Notes under the pieces: generated by a model | What the model was told of the DNA's origin: nothing | Database searches by the model: none | The model's input: only the letters and a program-made list of their open reading frames with translations | Made by a program: the position numbers and the translations under genes | In this document: in pieces, positions 1-8,268 of the stretch | How positions within the stretch are numbered: position 1 is the stretch's first letter | Layout of the letters: each line of letters begins with the position of its first letter | Assembly (NCBI GenBank): GCA_028292835.1 | Contig: JAQGLP010000242.1 | Location: forward strand, 1-9,506 | Length of the DNA stretch: 9,506 bases | Direction of reading: 5' to 3' | DNA from: Variovorax sp. | GTDB lineage: Bacteria > Pseudomonadota > Gammaproteobacteria > Burkholderiales > Burkholderiaceae_C

Positions 1-81
1 GTCGGCGTTCATCGGGATCTCGATGACGACGTTGAATTCTTCGGGGACGTTCTTGCCGGGAGAGACTTTGTCGAGGGCCAT
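1..81 (-). CDS. ppa: Soluble inorganic pyrophosphatase, N-terminal fragment
   Basis: This is the first 27 codons of a minus-strand gene that runs off the left edge. The visible protein starts MALDKVSPGKNVPEEFNVVI and continues EIPMNAD. This is the characteristic opening of family I bacterial inorganic pyrophosphatase, in which a G-K-[DN]-x-P-x-[ED]-F-N-V-x-I-E-I-P stretch precedes the substrate-binding core. Family knowledge: the enzyme is a cytoplasmic Mg2+-dependent hexamer that hydrolyses pyrophosphate released by biosynthetic reactions. Its catalytic aspartates lie outside the window, so activity cannot be judged here. The ATG is chosen because it gives the usual N-terminus. No clear Shine-Dalgarno precedes it; the stretch just upstream on the coding strand is CCACTTCACCACCACC. 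The gene diverges from hppA, which acts on the same substrate. Confidence 0.88.
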   Translation of the reverse strand, partial: MALDKVSPGKNVPEEFNVVIEIPMNAD

Positions 82-333
82 GGTGGTGGTGAAGTGGTTA
101 AAAAACGGCGCACCGGGTGCGTGAAAACCCGAAGTTTACTTTCGACCTCTTCACGTTTTCTCACGAAACGCGCGGATTGGCGGTAAATTGATTTCGTTGG
201 CCAATCGCATCCACCCGCCTCGGGCGCGGATGTCGAGGAAGCAACGCGACGGCAGCACGGGCCCGTACGCGTTGCGCGCAGGGCCCGCGCTGGCGTCTCC
301 ACAAGTCGAACGAACGAATGGAGAAGCAACGGC
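82..333. promoter_or_regulatory. Divergent ppa/hppA intergenic region
   Basis: These 252 bp separate two divergent pyrophosphatase genes and must hold both promoters. The middle part, about 120-190, is AT-richer than the surroundings, as expected for promoters, but I could not pick a convincing -35/-10 pair in either direction. On the ppa-coding strand a short inverted repeat at 109-121 (CGCACC, one central base, GGTGCG) is followed by CCG and six T residues (105-100), about 20 nt before the ppa start. This resembles a small terminator or attenuator, although the stem is only about 5 bp once a loop is allowed. On the hppA side a good ribosome binding site, GGAGAAG at 320-326, lies 7 nt before the ATG. 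I see no gene in this gap. Confidence 0.55.
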
Positions 334-2517
<2,184 letters not shown>

Positions 2518-2543
2518 GAGCTGCCTGCACCCCACGGGGCCCA

Positions 2544-2570
2544 CAGCCGTTTTTCTTGAAACGGGGGCTG
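2544..2570. terminator. Possible hairpin between convergent hppA and clsC-like genes
   Basis: Only 57 bp separate the convergent stop codons. Within them CAGCC at 2544-2548 pairs with GGCTG at 2566-2570, and GTTT at 2549-2552 pairs with AAAC at 2559-2562. This gives a 9-bp stem with a GGG bulge and a 6-nt loop. Its position fits a bidirectional terminator, but no U-tract follows on either strand, so it is not a classical intrinsic terminator. It may be coincidental. Confidence 0.25.
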
Positions 2571-2574
2571 CCGC

Positions 2575-4167
2575 CTAGAGCAGGCCTTCGGGCACGAAGG
2601 GCCCCAGCAACCCCCCATTGAAGCGCTGCAGCCAGGTGGATTCCGGTTCGGATTGCAGGATCGTTTCGTGCTCGCCGTCGGTCGCCAGCCACTCGATCGA
2701 GCCGCTGTCCTGGGCCAGGCGCAGCCGGTAGGCATTTTCGAGCTTGCTGATGTCGATGATGCGCAACATCTCGCGCGCCAGCGGGGGGCTGTCGATCCCG
2801 ATGCCGAGCTCGGTGTTCTGCGTGGCAGAGCGCGGGTCGAGGTTGGCCGAGCCGACGAACACCCAGCGCTTGTCGATCACTGCCGTCTTGGCGTGCAGCC
2901 GCCCGACCGACGAGCCGAACAGACCGAAGCGCTCGCTTTTCGTGGTGCGTGCCGGGCTCAGTTCGTAGAGGTCGATGCCGGCCTTCAGCATGCGGATGCG
3001 GTAGCGCATATAGCCAATGTGCACCAGCGGTTCGTCGCTGGCCGCCAGTGAATTGGTCAGGAGCGTCAGGTCGATGTCGCGACGGCGCAGCGCCTCGAAG
3101 GCGGCCATGCCCTTCTCGCCCGGCACCAGGTAGGGCGAGGTCATGACCACCTCGTGCTCGGCCGTCAGCAAATGGCTCCAGAAGCGCATGGTCACGCTGT
3201 TGGAGAGCGCCTGCTCGTCCGTCATGTAGCCCGGCTTGGCGGGCGGATCGGCCACCGCGGCGGCCTCGCCCCACAGCAGGCCCAGGCGGCCGGCGTCGAG
3301 TTCCTTGCCGAGCGGACCGTAGCCCAGCACGTCGGTCGGCGGCAAGCTGAGCTTGGGTGGCGGCCCAGCCATGTCGACCCAGTCGTCGAACCGCCGCGCC
3401 CTCACCACGCGGTCGCCCGGCGCCTGCGCGAACTCCTCGATGGGGAAGACCTGCGGGCTGTTCCAGTAGTCGTCGAAGATGGCGCCGAGCTGGACCAGCA
3501 CCTTGCCGACGAACAGCGCGTCCATGTCGATGAAGTTGCGCGCCGGGTTCAGTGTGAAGTACTCGTCGGCGATGTTGCGCCCGCCCGCCACCGCCATCAC
3601 CCCGTCGGCGATGAAGAGCTTGTTGTGCATGCGGCGGTTGAGCCGCCGCAAATCGAAGGCCGAGGCGACGAAGCGCCCGGCCAGGCTGCTGCGCGCGCAG
3701 CAAAACGGGTTGAACAGGCGCACCTCGATGTTGGGCGTGGCCGCCAGCGCCTGCAGCAGCGGTTCCGTGCGGGAGGTGTAGAGGTCGTCGATCAGCAGGC
3801 GCACGCGCACTCCGCGCTGCGCCGCCTCCTTGAGCGTGCGCAGCAGCAGGCGGCCGGAACCGTCGTTCTCGATCACGTAGTACTGCACGTCGAGCGTGTG
3901 GCGTGCGCGCCGCGCCAGTTCGAGCCGCGCATCGAGCGAATAGACACCCAGCGGCATCAGCCGCACGCCCGAATGCTCGCCGGGCGGGGTCGATGCGGCA
4001 ACGATGCGCACCAGCGGATCCGACGGATCGGGTGGCAGCACCTGGGTTTCGGCCTGCGGGTGGCCGGCCGGCAGGCTGCCACAGGCGCCCAGCAGAACCA
4101 CCAGGCACAGCGCCGCCAGGCGCGCAACCGTGCGGCCGGCGAAGTGGCGCAATGAAAGGGGAATCAT
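2575..4167 (-). CDS. ClsC-type cardiolipin synthase / phospholipase D family lipoprotein
   Basis: 530-aa phospholipase D superfamily protein with two complete HKD active sites: H181/K183/D188 followed by GGRNI, and H425/K427/D432 followed by GSANLDPRS. The RRMHNK...GGRNI block, the TNSLAASDEPLVHIGY block (371-386) and the C-terminus ending in P-E-G-L-L match the arrangement I recall for E. coli ClsC (YmdC), which makes cardiolipin from phosphatidylglycerol and phosphatidylethanolamine. A related phosphatidyltransferase or hydrolase activity is also possible. The N-terminus is a lipoprotein signal: RTVARLAALCLVV leads to lipobox LGAC with Cys29. Gly at +2 predicts outer-membrane retention facing the periplasm. 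The ATG is placed so that this signal is complete; it lacks a properly spaced Shine-Dalgarno (CCAGG abuts the ATG). No ymdB-like partner gene is adjacent. The upstream neighbour on the same strand is a GAF-domain gene 181 bp away. Confidence 0.87.
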   Translation of the reverse strand: MIPLSLRHFAGRTVARLAALCLVVLLGACGSLPAGHPQAETQVLPPDPSDPLVRIVAASTPPGEHSGVRLMPLGVYSLDARLELARRARHTLDVQYYVIENDGSGRLLLRTLKEAAQRGVRVRLLIDDLYTSRTEPLLQALAATPNIEVRLFNPFCCARSSLAGRFVASAFDLRRLNRRMHNKLFIADGVMAVAGGRNIADEYFTLNPARNFIDMDALFVGKVLVQLGAIFDDYWNSPQVFPIEEFAQAPGDRVVRARRFDDWVDMAGPPPKLSLPPTDVLGYGPLGKELDAGRLGLLWGEAAAVADPPAKPGYMTDEQALSNSVTMRFWSHLLTAEHEVVMTSPYLVPGEKGMAAFEALRRRDIDLTLLTNSLAASDEPLVHIGYMRYRIRMLKAGIDLYELSPARTTKSERFGLFGSSVGRLHAKTAVIDKRWVFVGSANLDPRSATQNTELGIGIDSPPLAREMLRIIDISKLENAYRLRLAQDSGSIEWLATDGEHETILQSEPESTWLQRFNGGLLGPFVPEGLL

Positions 4168-4226
4168 CCTGGAGAGGTCGGCAAAAGGTTGCGGGAGAAC
4201 AGGATTGCGGCGACGGCCTTCATCAT
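4164..4226 (-). CDS. Possible 20-aa leader peptide coupled to the clsC-like gene
   Basis: A short frame starting ATGATG encodes a 20-residue peptide (MMKAVAAILF, then SRNLLPTSPG). Its TGA overlaps the downstream start codon as ATGA. AGGGCGAGC precedes the first ATG and could be a weak ribosome binding site. The downstream gene has no well-spaced Shine-Dalgarno of its own, so translational coupling is a reasonable inference. Against it: the same frame stays open for a long way upstream as an out-of-frame shadow of the GAF gene, and a 4-bp ATGA overlap can arise by chance. I recognise no family for the peptide. Confidence 0.25.
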   Translation of the reverse strand: MMKAVAAILFSRNLLPTSPG

Positions 4227-4348
4227 GCTCGCCCTGGGCGGTGTCGCGCCAGCCCCGGTTGCCCGATCGAGGGCATGCCTTCGCCGAGGCCATCGACCGC
4301 CTGGCCGCGCTGTGCGCCAGCCACGGGAATCCGTCCAGTCCGACGGGC

Positions 4349-4888
4349 TCAGTCGGCGACAGGAGCCCGGGCGGCAGGCCGGCCCGTGCCGGACGTGCCT
4401 TCGAGCATTGCAACCACCTGCTGTGCCATGAACTGCAGGCTGCGCAATTTCTCGGGATCGAGCCGGCGCGGCTCCCGGTCCAGCGTGCACAGGGTGCCGA
4501 TCGGCTCGCCGGTCGAGGTGACGAGCGGCGCGCCGGCATAGAAGCGAATCTTCAGCTCGCCGGTCACCAGCGGGTTGTCGACGAAGCGCGGATCGCGCGT
4601 GGCGTCCTCGACCACCAGCACGTCCTGGGTGAAACCCATCGCACAGGCGCAAAAGGAAGCCTCGCGCGGGATCTCGGTCGCCTGCAGCCCGACGCGGGTC
4701 TTGAACCAGAGCCGCGGGCCATCGGCCAGCGAGATCAGCGCGATCGACGTACCGCAGACATCGGCCGCGAGCCGCGTGATGTCGTCGTAGGCCTGGTCCT
4801 CCCGACCCTCGGCCGCGACGGCCGCAATGAGCTCGAGTTGCCGTGCGACCCCGGAATCCTTGGAGGTGGTTGGCATCGTCGGATCCAT
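4349..4888 (-). CDS. Stand-alone GAF-domain protein
   Basis: 179-aa predicted cytoplasmic protein made of a single GAF domain, about residues 30-163. Recognisable elements are SLADGPRLWFKTRVGL (53-68), the EIPREASFCACAM segment (72-84) with two cysteines, DATRDPRFVDNPLV (95-108), and the core strand region FYAGAPLVTSTGEPIGTLC (116-134). This subtype is common as the sensory N-terminus of bacterial histidine kinases and diguanylate cyclases. Here no kinase, GGDEF or EAL domain follows: the protein ends with about 17 disordered, Ala/Pro-rich residues. Its ligand cannot be told from sequence. It could work by pairing with a separate output protein. A second ATG at 4876 is an alternative start; neither has a strong ribosome binding site. 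The gene is divergent from the aldehyde dehydrogenase and upstream of the clsC-like gene. Confidence 0.85.
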   Translation of the reverse strand: MDPTMPTTSKDSGVARQLELIAAVAAEGREDQAYDDITRLAADVCGTSIALISLADGPRLWFKTRVGLQATEIPREASFCACAMGFTQDVLVVEDATRDPRFVDNPLVTGELKIRFYAGAPLVTSTGEPIGTLCTLDREPRRLDPEKLRSLQFMAQQVVAMLEGTSGTGRPAARAPVAD

Positions 4889-4919
4889 TCAGTGTTGCTT
4901 CGTGGAGAAGCGATCTTAA

Positions 4920-4945
4920 CGAGATGGCCGCCGGCGGCCATCTCG
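4920..4945. repeat. 26-bp perfect palindrome in a divergent promoter region
   Basis: The 12-mer GAGATGGCCGCC (4921-4932) is followed without spacer by its exact reverse complement (4933-4944), and the flanking C4920/G4945 also pair, giving a 26-bp perfect dyad. It lies 31 bp before the GAF gene start and 36 bp before the aldehyde dehydrogenase start, in the gap between these divergent genes. It could be an operator for a dimeric regulator acting on one or both promoters, or a copy of a dispersed palindromic element. No T-run follows on either strand, so it does not look like an intrinsic terminator. Confidence 0.6.
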
Positions 4946-4969
4946 GCAGCGCCATCGCCATCGCTATCG

Positions 4970-4984
4970 CACAATTCCGCCATG
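4970..4984 (+). promoter_or_regulatory. Possible -10 element giving a leaderless aldehyde dehydrogenase mRNA
   Basis: CACAAT at 4970-4975 resembles a -10 hexamer and ends 6 nt before the A of the start codon, so transcription could begin at or next to the ATG. This would explain the lack of any Shine-Dalgarno before this gene. No good -35 is seen at the matching distance, where the sequence is GC-rich. The region just upstream contains GCCATC repeated with one variant copy (4951-4967). Confidence 0.25.
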
Positions 4985-6415
4985 CAATTCCATTTCATCG
5001 CCAACGAGGCCGTCGCATCCACCTCCGCACGCACGCTGCCCGTGATCGATCCGTCCGACGGCCAGCCTTTCGACGAGCTGCAGCGCGGCAACGCCGCCGA
5101 CATCGACGCCGCGGTGCGCGCGGCGCGCAGGTGCTTCGAGGGCGCCTGGCACAGGCTTGGCGCGGCCGAGCGCGGACGCCTCCTCTACCGGCTGTCGCAG
5201 AAGATCGCCGAGCACGTCGACGAGCTGACCCTGCTCGAGCAGCGCGACTGCGGCAAGCCGGTCAGTCAGGCGCGCGCCGACGCGCTGGCGCTCGCGCGCT
5301 ACTTCGAGTTCTACGCCGGCGCCTGCGACAAGCTGCACGGCGAGACGATTCCCTACCAGGACGGCTACAGCGTCTTCACCTGGCGCGAGCCGCACGGCGT
5401 GACCGGCCACATCATCCCGTGGAACTACCCGATGCAGATCTTCGGGCGCAGCGTGGGCGGCGCGCTGGCGGCGGGCAACGCGTGCGTGGTCAAGCCGGCG
5501 GAAGACGCCTGCCTGTCGCTCCTCCGGGTGGCGCAGCTGGCGGCCGAGGCGGGGTTTCCGGCCGGCGCCATCAACATCGTGACCGGCTACGGCCACGAGG
5601 CGGGCGACGCGCTGGCGCGCCACGCGGGCATCGACCACATCAGCTTCACCGGCAGCCCCAGGATCGGCACCCTGATCCAGCAGCTCGCCGCCGAGCGGCA
5701 CTGCCCGGTCACGCTGGAACTCGGCGGAAAGAGCCCGCAGATCGTCTTCGGCGACGCCGACCTGGGCGCGGCGCTGCCGGTGCTGGTCAACGCCATCGTG
5801 CAAAACGCCGGGCAGACCTGCTCGGCCGGCTCGCGCGTACTCATCCAGCGCGACATCTACGAACTGCTGCTGGAGCGCCTGGGCCACGCCTTCGAGGCGC
5901 TTCGCGTCGGCCCGGCCGCGATGGACCTCGACGTCGGCCCGCTGATCCGCCAGACGCAGCAGCAGCGCGTGTGGGACTTTCTCTCCGACGCGCAGCACGC
6001 CGGCATCCCGATGGTGGCGCAGGGCGTGGTCGTCGACGAGGCACCGGAGTCGGGTTTCTACCAGGCGCCGACGCTGCTGCGCGACGTGCCGCCGGGCCAC
6101 CGGCTGGCGCAGGAGGAGGTGTTCGGCCCGGTGCTGGCCGCCATGCCCTTCGGCGACGAGGACGATGCCGTGGCGCTGGCCAACGCCACGCCGTTCGGGC
6201 TGGCGGCCGGCATCTGGACCACCGACGGCGCGCGCCAGTTCCGCATGGCCCGACGGGTGCGCGCGGGCCAGGTCTTCATCAACAACTACGGCGCCGGCGG
6301 CGGCGTCGAGCTGCCCTTCGGCGGCATGAAGTCCTCGGGCTACGGGCGCGAGAAGGGCTTCGAGGCACTCTACGGGTTCACCACGCTCAAGACCGTGGCG
6401 GTGCGCCACGGCTGA
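4982..6415 (+). CDS. NAD(P)+-dependent aldehyde dehydrogenase, betaine-aldehyde/aminobutyraldehyde-like
   Basis: 477-aa member of the aldehyde dehydrogenase superfamily, oxidising an aldehyde to the carboxylic acid in the cytoplasm. Catalytic elements are intact: IIPWNYP with Asn148, the cofactor-binding Lys171 in VVKPAE, FTGSPRIG (222-229) in the cofactor-binding fold, general base Glu246 in LELGGKSP, nucleophile Cys280 in NAGQTCSAGSR, and Glu379 in EEVFGPV. The C-terminal LPFGGMKSSGYGREKG block (444-459) is typical of the superfamily. Overall it resembles the betaine aldehyde, 4-trimethylaminobutyraldehyde and gamma-aminobutyraldehyde dehydrogenases, but the substrate cannot be fixed from sequence and no pathway genes are adjacent. 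The frame is open far upstream, but homology to the family begins only at this ATG (MQFHFIANE). No Shine-Dalgarno is visible. The divergent neighbour is a GAF protein. Confidence 0.92.
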   Translation: MQFHFIANEAVASTSARTLPVIDPSDGQPFDELQRGNAADIDAAVRAARRCFEGAWHRLGAAERGRLLYRLSQKIAEHVDELTLLEQRDCGKPVSQARADALALARYFEFYAGACDKLHGETIPYQDGYSVFTWREPHGVTGHIIPWNYPMQIFGRSVGGALAAGNACVVKPAEDACLSLLRVAQLAAEAGFPAGAINIVTGYGHEAGDALARHAGIDHISFTGSPRIGTLIQQLAAERHCPVTLELGGKSPQIVFGDADLGAALPVLVNAIVQNAGQTCSAGSRVLIQRDIYELLLERLGHAFEALRVGPAAMDLDVGPLIRQTQQQRVWDFLSDAQHAGIPMVAQGVVVDEAPESGFYQAPTLLRDVPPGHRLAQEEVFGPVLAAMPFGDEDDAVALANATPFGLAAGIWTTDGARQFRMARRVRAGQVFINNYGAGGGVELPFGGMKSSGYGREKGFEALYGFTTLKTVAVRHG

Positions 6416-6457
6416 CCTGCCATCGGCAAAATGCGTATATGTTGAAAATATACGAAA
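6412..6457 (+). promoter_or_regulatory. Promoter and operator of the toxin-antitoxin pair
   Basis: The 42-bp gap before brnT contains a perfect 7-bp inverted repeat, CGTATAT (6434-6440) and ATATACG (6448-6454), separated by GTTGAAA. It is an AT-rich island in otherwise GC-rich DNA and ends 3 bp before the toxin ATG. A possible promoter is CTGACC (6412-6417, overlapping the dehydrogenase stop codon) with TATATG (6436-6441) at 18-bp spacing, so the inverted repeat would cover the -10 and the transcription start. This suits autorepression by the CopG/ribbon-helix-helix antitoxin, the known mode of control for brnTA operons. The operator assignment is inference. Confidence 0.5.
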
Positions 6458-6754
6458 ATGATTGATCCCGGCCAGATCGCAGGCTTTGACTGGGACGACG
6501 GGAACGCGCGGAAAAACGAAAAGCATGGCGTGTGCGTCGCCGAGGCGGAGCAAGTCTTCTTCAACGCCCCGCTGCTGCTGGAAGATGCGGCGCACAGCCA
6601 GCAGGAGCCGCGGTTTCATGCCCTGGGCAGGACGGACGACGGACGCGGCTTGCACATCACCTTCACCCTGCGCAGGTCAGGCACCCTGATCCGGGTGATC
6701 TCGGCACGGGACATGCATCGAAAGGAGCGAGTGATTTATGAACAAGCCGGCTAA
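6458..6754 (+). CDS. brnT: BrnT-family ribonuclease toxin
   Basis: 98-aa protein of the BrnT family (formerly DUF497), a RelE-like fold RNase toxin of type II toxin-antitoxin systems that inhibits translation when freed from its antitoxin. Family signatures are present in order: FDWD (10-13), the N-x2-KHGV segment (KHGV at 22-25), the EAEQVF helix (29-34), a central RFHALGRTDDGRGLHITFT stretch (52-70), and the C-terminal IRVISARDMHRKE (78-90) followed by Tyr94. Length is normal for the family. As is usual for brnTA, the toxin gene comes first and overlaps the antitoxin gene, here by 17 bp. There is no Shine-Dalgarno: the start lies 3 bp after the inverted repeat, which suggests poor or leaderless initiation and therefore less toxin than antitoxin. 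No truncation or frameshift is seen. Confidence 0.9.
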   Translation: MIDPGQIAGFDWDDGNARKNEKHGVCVAEAEQVFFNAPLLLEDAAHSQQEPRFHALGRTDDGRGLHITFTLRRSGTLIRVISARDMHRKERVIYEQAG

Positions 6755-7007
6755 AAAAACACCGCCCGAGTTCGCGAACGAGGCCGAGGAGCGAGCCTTC
6801 TGGGAAACGCAGGACTCCACCGAGTACCTGGACTGGTCAAAGGCCCGGAAGGTGGCGCTGCCCAACCTGAAGCCCACGACCCGGGCGATTTCGCTGCGAC
6901 TGCCGCTGCACCTGCTGGAGTCCATCAAGGTGGCCGCGAACGCGCGCGACGTGCCCTACCAGTCGCTGATCAAGGTCTGGCTGCAGGAAAAGCTGCACAG
7001 CCACTGA
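6738..7007 (+). CDS. brnA: CopG-family antitoxin (BrnA-type partner of BrnT)
   Basis: 89-aa protein starting inside the 3' end of brnT. Residues 11-33 (EFANEAEERAFWETQDSTEY, then LDW) form the conserved N-terminal segment of the CopG_antitoxin family that accompanies BrnT-like toxins. Residues 47-86 (TTRAISLRLP, then two helices ending in VWLQEKL) are a ribbon-helix-helix DNA-binding region. Its likely jobs are to bind and neutralise the toxin and to repress the shared promoter. AAAGGAG at 6721-6727, 10 nt before the ATG, is a much better ribosome binding site than the toxin has, which fits the need for antitoxin excess. The N-terminus differs in style from the classical Brucella BrnA domain (DUF4415) as I recall it, so the symbol denotes role rather than close homology. 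Confidence 0.86.
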   Translation: MNKPAKKTPPEFANEAEERAFWETQDSTEYLDWSKARKVALPNLKPTTRAISLRLPLHLLESIKVAANARDVPYQSLIKVWLQEKLHSH

Positions 7008-7099
7008 GGCATTCATGCAGCGCGGCGGGCTTCACGCGGCCGTGGTCAAGTCGGACGGCGACGGTGCGCCGCGCGCTGATGCGGTAGATTGGGCCGATC

Positions 7100-8260
7100 A
7101 TGAGAAGTGAAGTCACCGTCCCCCTGGCGGACATTGGCCGCGCCCGCCGCGCGGCCGTGCCGCAGCCGCAGCACGACGTTCCGGCGAGCGGGAGCCTGCG
7201 CGACCGCCTGCACCGCCCGCTGACCGACCTGCGCATCAGCGTGACGGACCGCTGCAACTTCCGCTGCAGCTACTGCATGCCCAAGGAGGTCTTCGGCAAG
7301 GACCATCCCTACCTGCCACACGACGCGCTGCTGAGCTTCGAGGAGATCACGCGGCTGGCGCGGCTCTTCACGCTGCACGGCGTTCGCAAGATCCGGCTCA
7401 CCGGCGGCGAGCCGCTGCTGCGCAAGAACCTTGAGGTGCTGGTCGGGCAGCTGGCGCCATTGCGCACGGCGGATGGGGCGCCGCTCGACCTGACGCTCAC
7501 CACCAACGGCTCGCTGCTGGCGCGCAAGGCCCGGGCCCTGAAGGCGGCCGGCCTCGACCGCGTGACGGTCAGCCTCGACGGGCTCGACGACGCGGTGTTC
7601 CGTCGCATGAACGATGTCGATTTCCCGGTGGCCGACGTGCTGGCCGGTATCGAGGCGGCGCGCGCGGCGGGGCTGGGACCCATCAAGGTCAACATGGTCG
7701 TCAAGCGCGGCACCAACGAGCAGGAAATCCTGCCGATGGCGCGCCACTTCCGCGCGAACTACGGTGGGGGCGTGGTGCTGCGCTTCATCGAGTACATGGA
7801 TGTGGGCGCCACCAACGGCTGGCGCATGGACGACGTCGTGCCCTCGGCAGAGGTTGTCCAACGCATCGCGGCCGAGTTCCCGCTGGTGCCGCTGGAGGCC
7901 AGCGCGCCGGGCGAGACGGCCCAGCGCTGGGCGTATGCCGACGGCGGCGGCGAGATCGGCGTCATCAGCAGTGTCACGCAGGCTTTCTGCCACGAGTGCA
8001 GCCGCGCGCGCCTGTCGACCGAAGGCAGGCTCTACCTGTGCCTGTTCGCCAGCAGCGGGCACGACCTGCGCCCGCTGCTGCGCGGCGACGAGCGCCAGGG
8101 CGTGGCGCCGGCCAGCGACGCGCAGATCGCCTCGGCCATCGGCCATATCTGGCAGGGCCGCAGCGACCGCTATTCCGAACTGCGCGCCGGACGCGCCGAC
8201 GATGCTGCCCAGGCCGGCCCGGCGGTGCGGCGCGTCGAGATGAGCTACATCGGCGGTTGA
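7100..8260 (+). CDS. moaA: GTP 3',8-cyclase MoaA, molybdenum cofactor biosynthesis
   Basis: 386-aa radical S-adenosylmethionine enzyme that, with MoaC, converts GTP to cyclic pyranopterin monophosphate, the first step of molybdopterin synthesis. The radical SAM cluster motif is C52-x3-C56-x2-C59 (DRCNFRCSYCMP). The SAM-binding GGEP is at 102-105. The second, substrate-binding 4Fe-4S cluster is C297-x2-C300-x13-C314. The essential C-terminal Gly-Gly is present (YIGG). All functional residues are therefore intact. It is longer than the 329-aa E. coli enzyme because of an N-terminal extension of about 30 residues and a longer loop near residues 320-345. The start codon lacks a clear Shine-Dalgarno; TAGATT 9 nt upstream of it could be a -10 element. 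mobA follows after 8 bp, so the two are probably co-transcribed. Confidence 0.96.
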   Translation: MRSEVTVPLADIGRARRAAVPQPQHDVPASGSLRDRLHRPLTDLRISVTDRCNFRCSYCMPKEVFGKDHPYLPHDALLSFEEITRLARLFTLHGVRKIRLTGGEPLLRKNLEVLVGQLAPLRTADGAPLDLTLTTNGSLLARKARALKAAGLDRVTVSLDGLDDAVFRRMNDVDFPVADVLAGIEAARAAGLGPIKVNMVVKRGTNEQEILPMARHFRANYGGGVVLRFIEYMDVGATNGWRMDDVVPSAEVVQRIAAEFPLVPLEASAPGETAQRWAYADGGGEIGVISSVTQAFCHECSRARLSTEGRLYLCLFASSGHDLRPLLRGDERQGVAPASDAQIASAIGHIWQGRSDRYSELRAGRADDAAQAGPAVRRVEMSYIGG

Positions 8261-8268
8261 GCGCGGCG

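Noticed and set aside
82..91. TGG triplet repeat next to the ppa start
   Set aside because: Only about three units and next to the start codon. Too short to call a functional repeat.
4168..4539. In-frame upstream extension of the clsC-like protein to 4539
   Set aside because: It would bury the lipoprotein signal inside the protein and overlaps the GAF coding region. The ATG at 4167 gives a complete signal peptide and lipobox.
4951..4967. GCCATC tandem repeat before the aldehyde dehydrogenase start
   Set aside because: Two exact copies and one variant. Below what I would call a real tandem repeat, so it is only mentioned with the promoter.
4004..4981. Open plus-strand frame that would extend the aldehyde dehydrogenase by 326 residues upstream
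   Set aside because: The extension is Arg/Gly/Ala-rich with no family resemblance and lies antisense to the clsC-like and GAF genes. Dehydrogenase homology begins at the ATG at 4982.
4964..6655. Long minus-strand open frame opposite the aldehyde dehydrogenase
   Set aside because: Antisense shadow: low-complexity Arg/Ala/Val/His-rich product with no motif, while the dehydrogenase has all its catalytic residues.
7046..8146. Minus-strand open frame opposite moaA
   Set aside because: Antisense shadow of moaA with no recognisable domain and biased composition.
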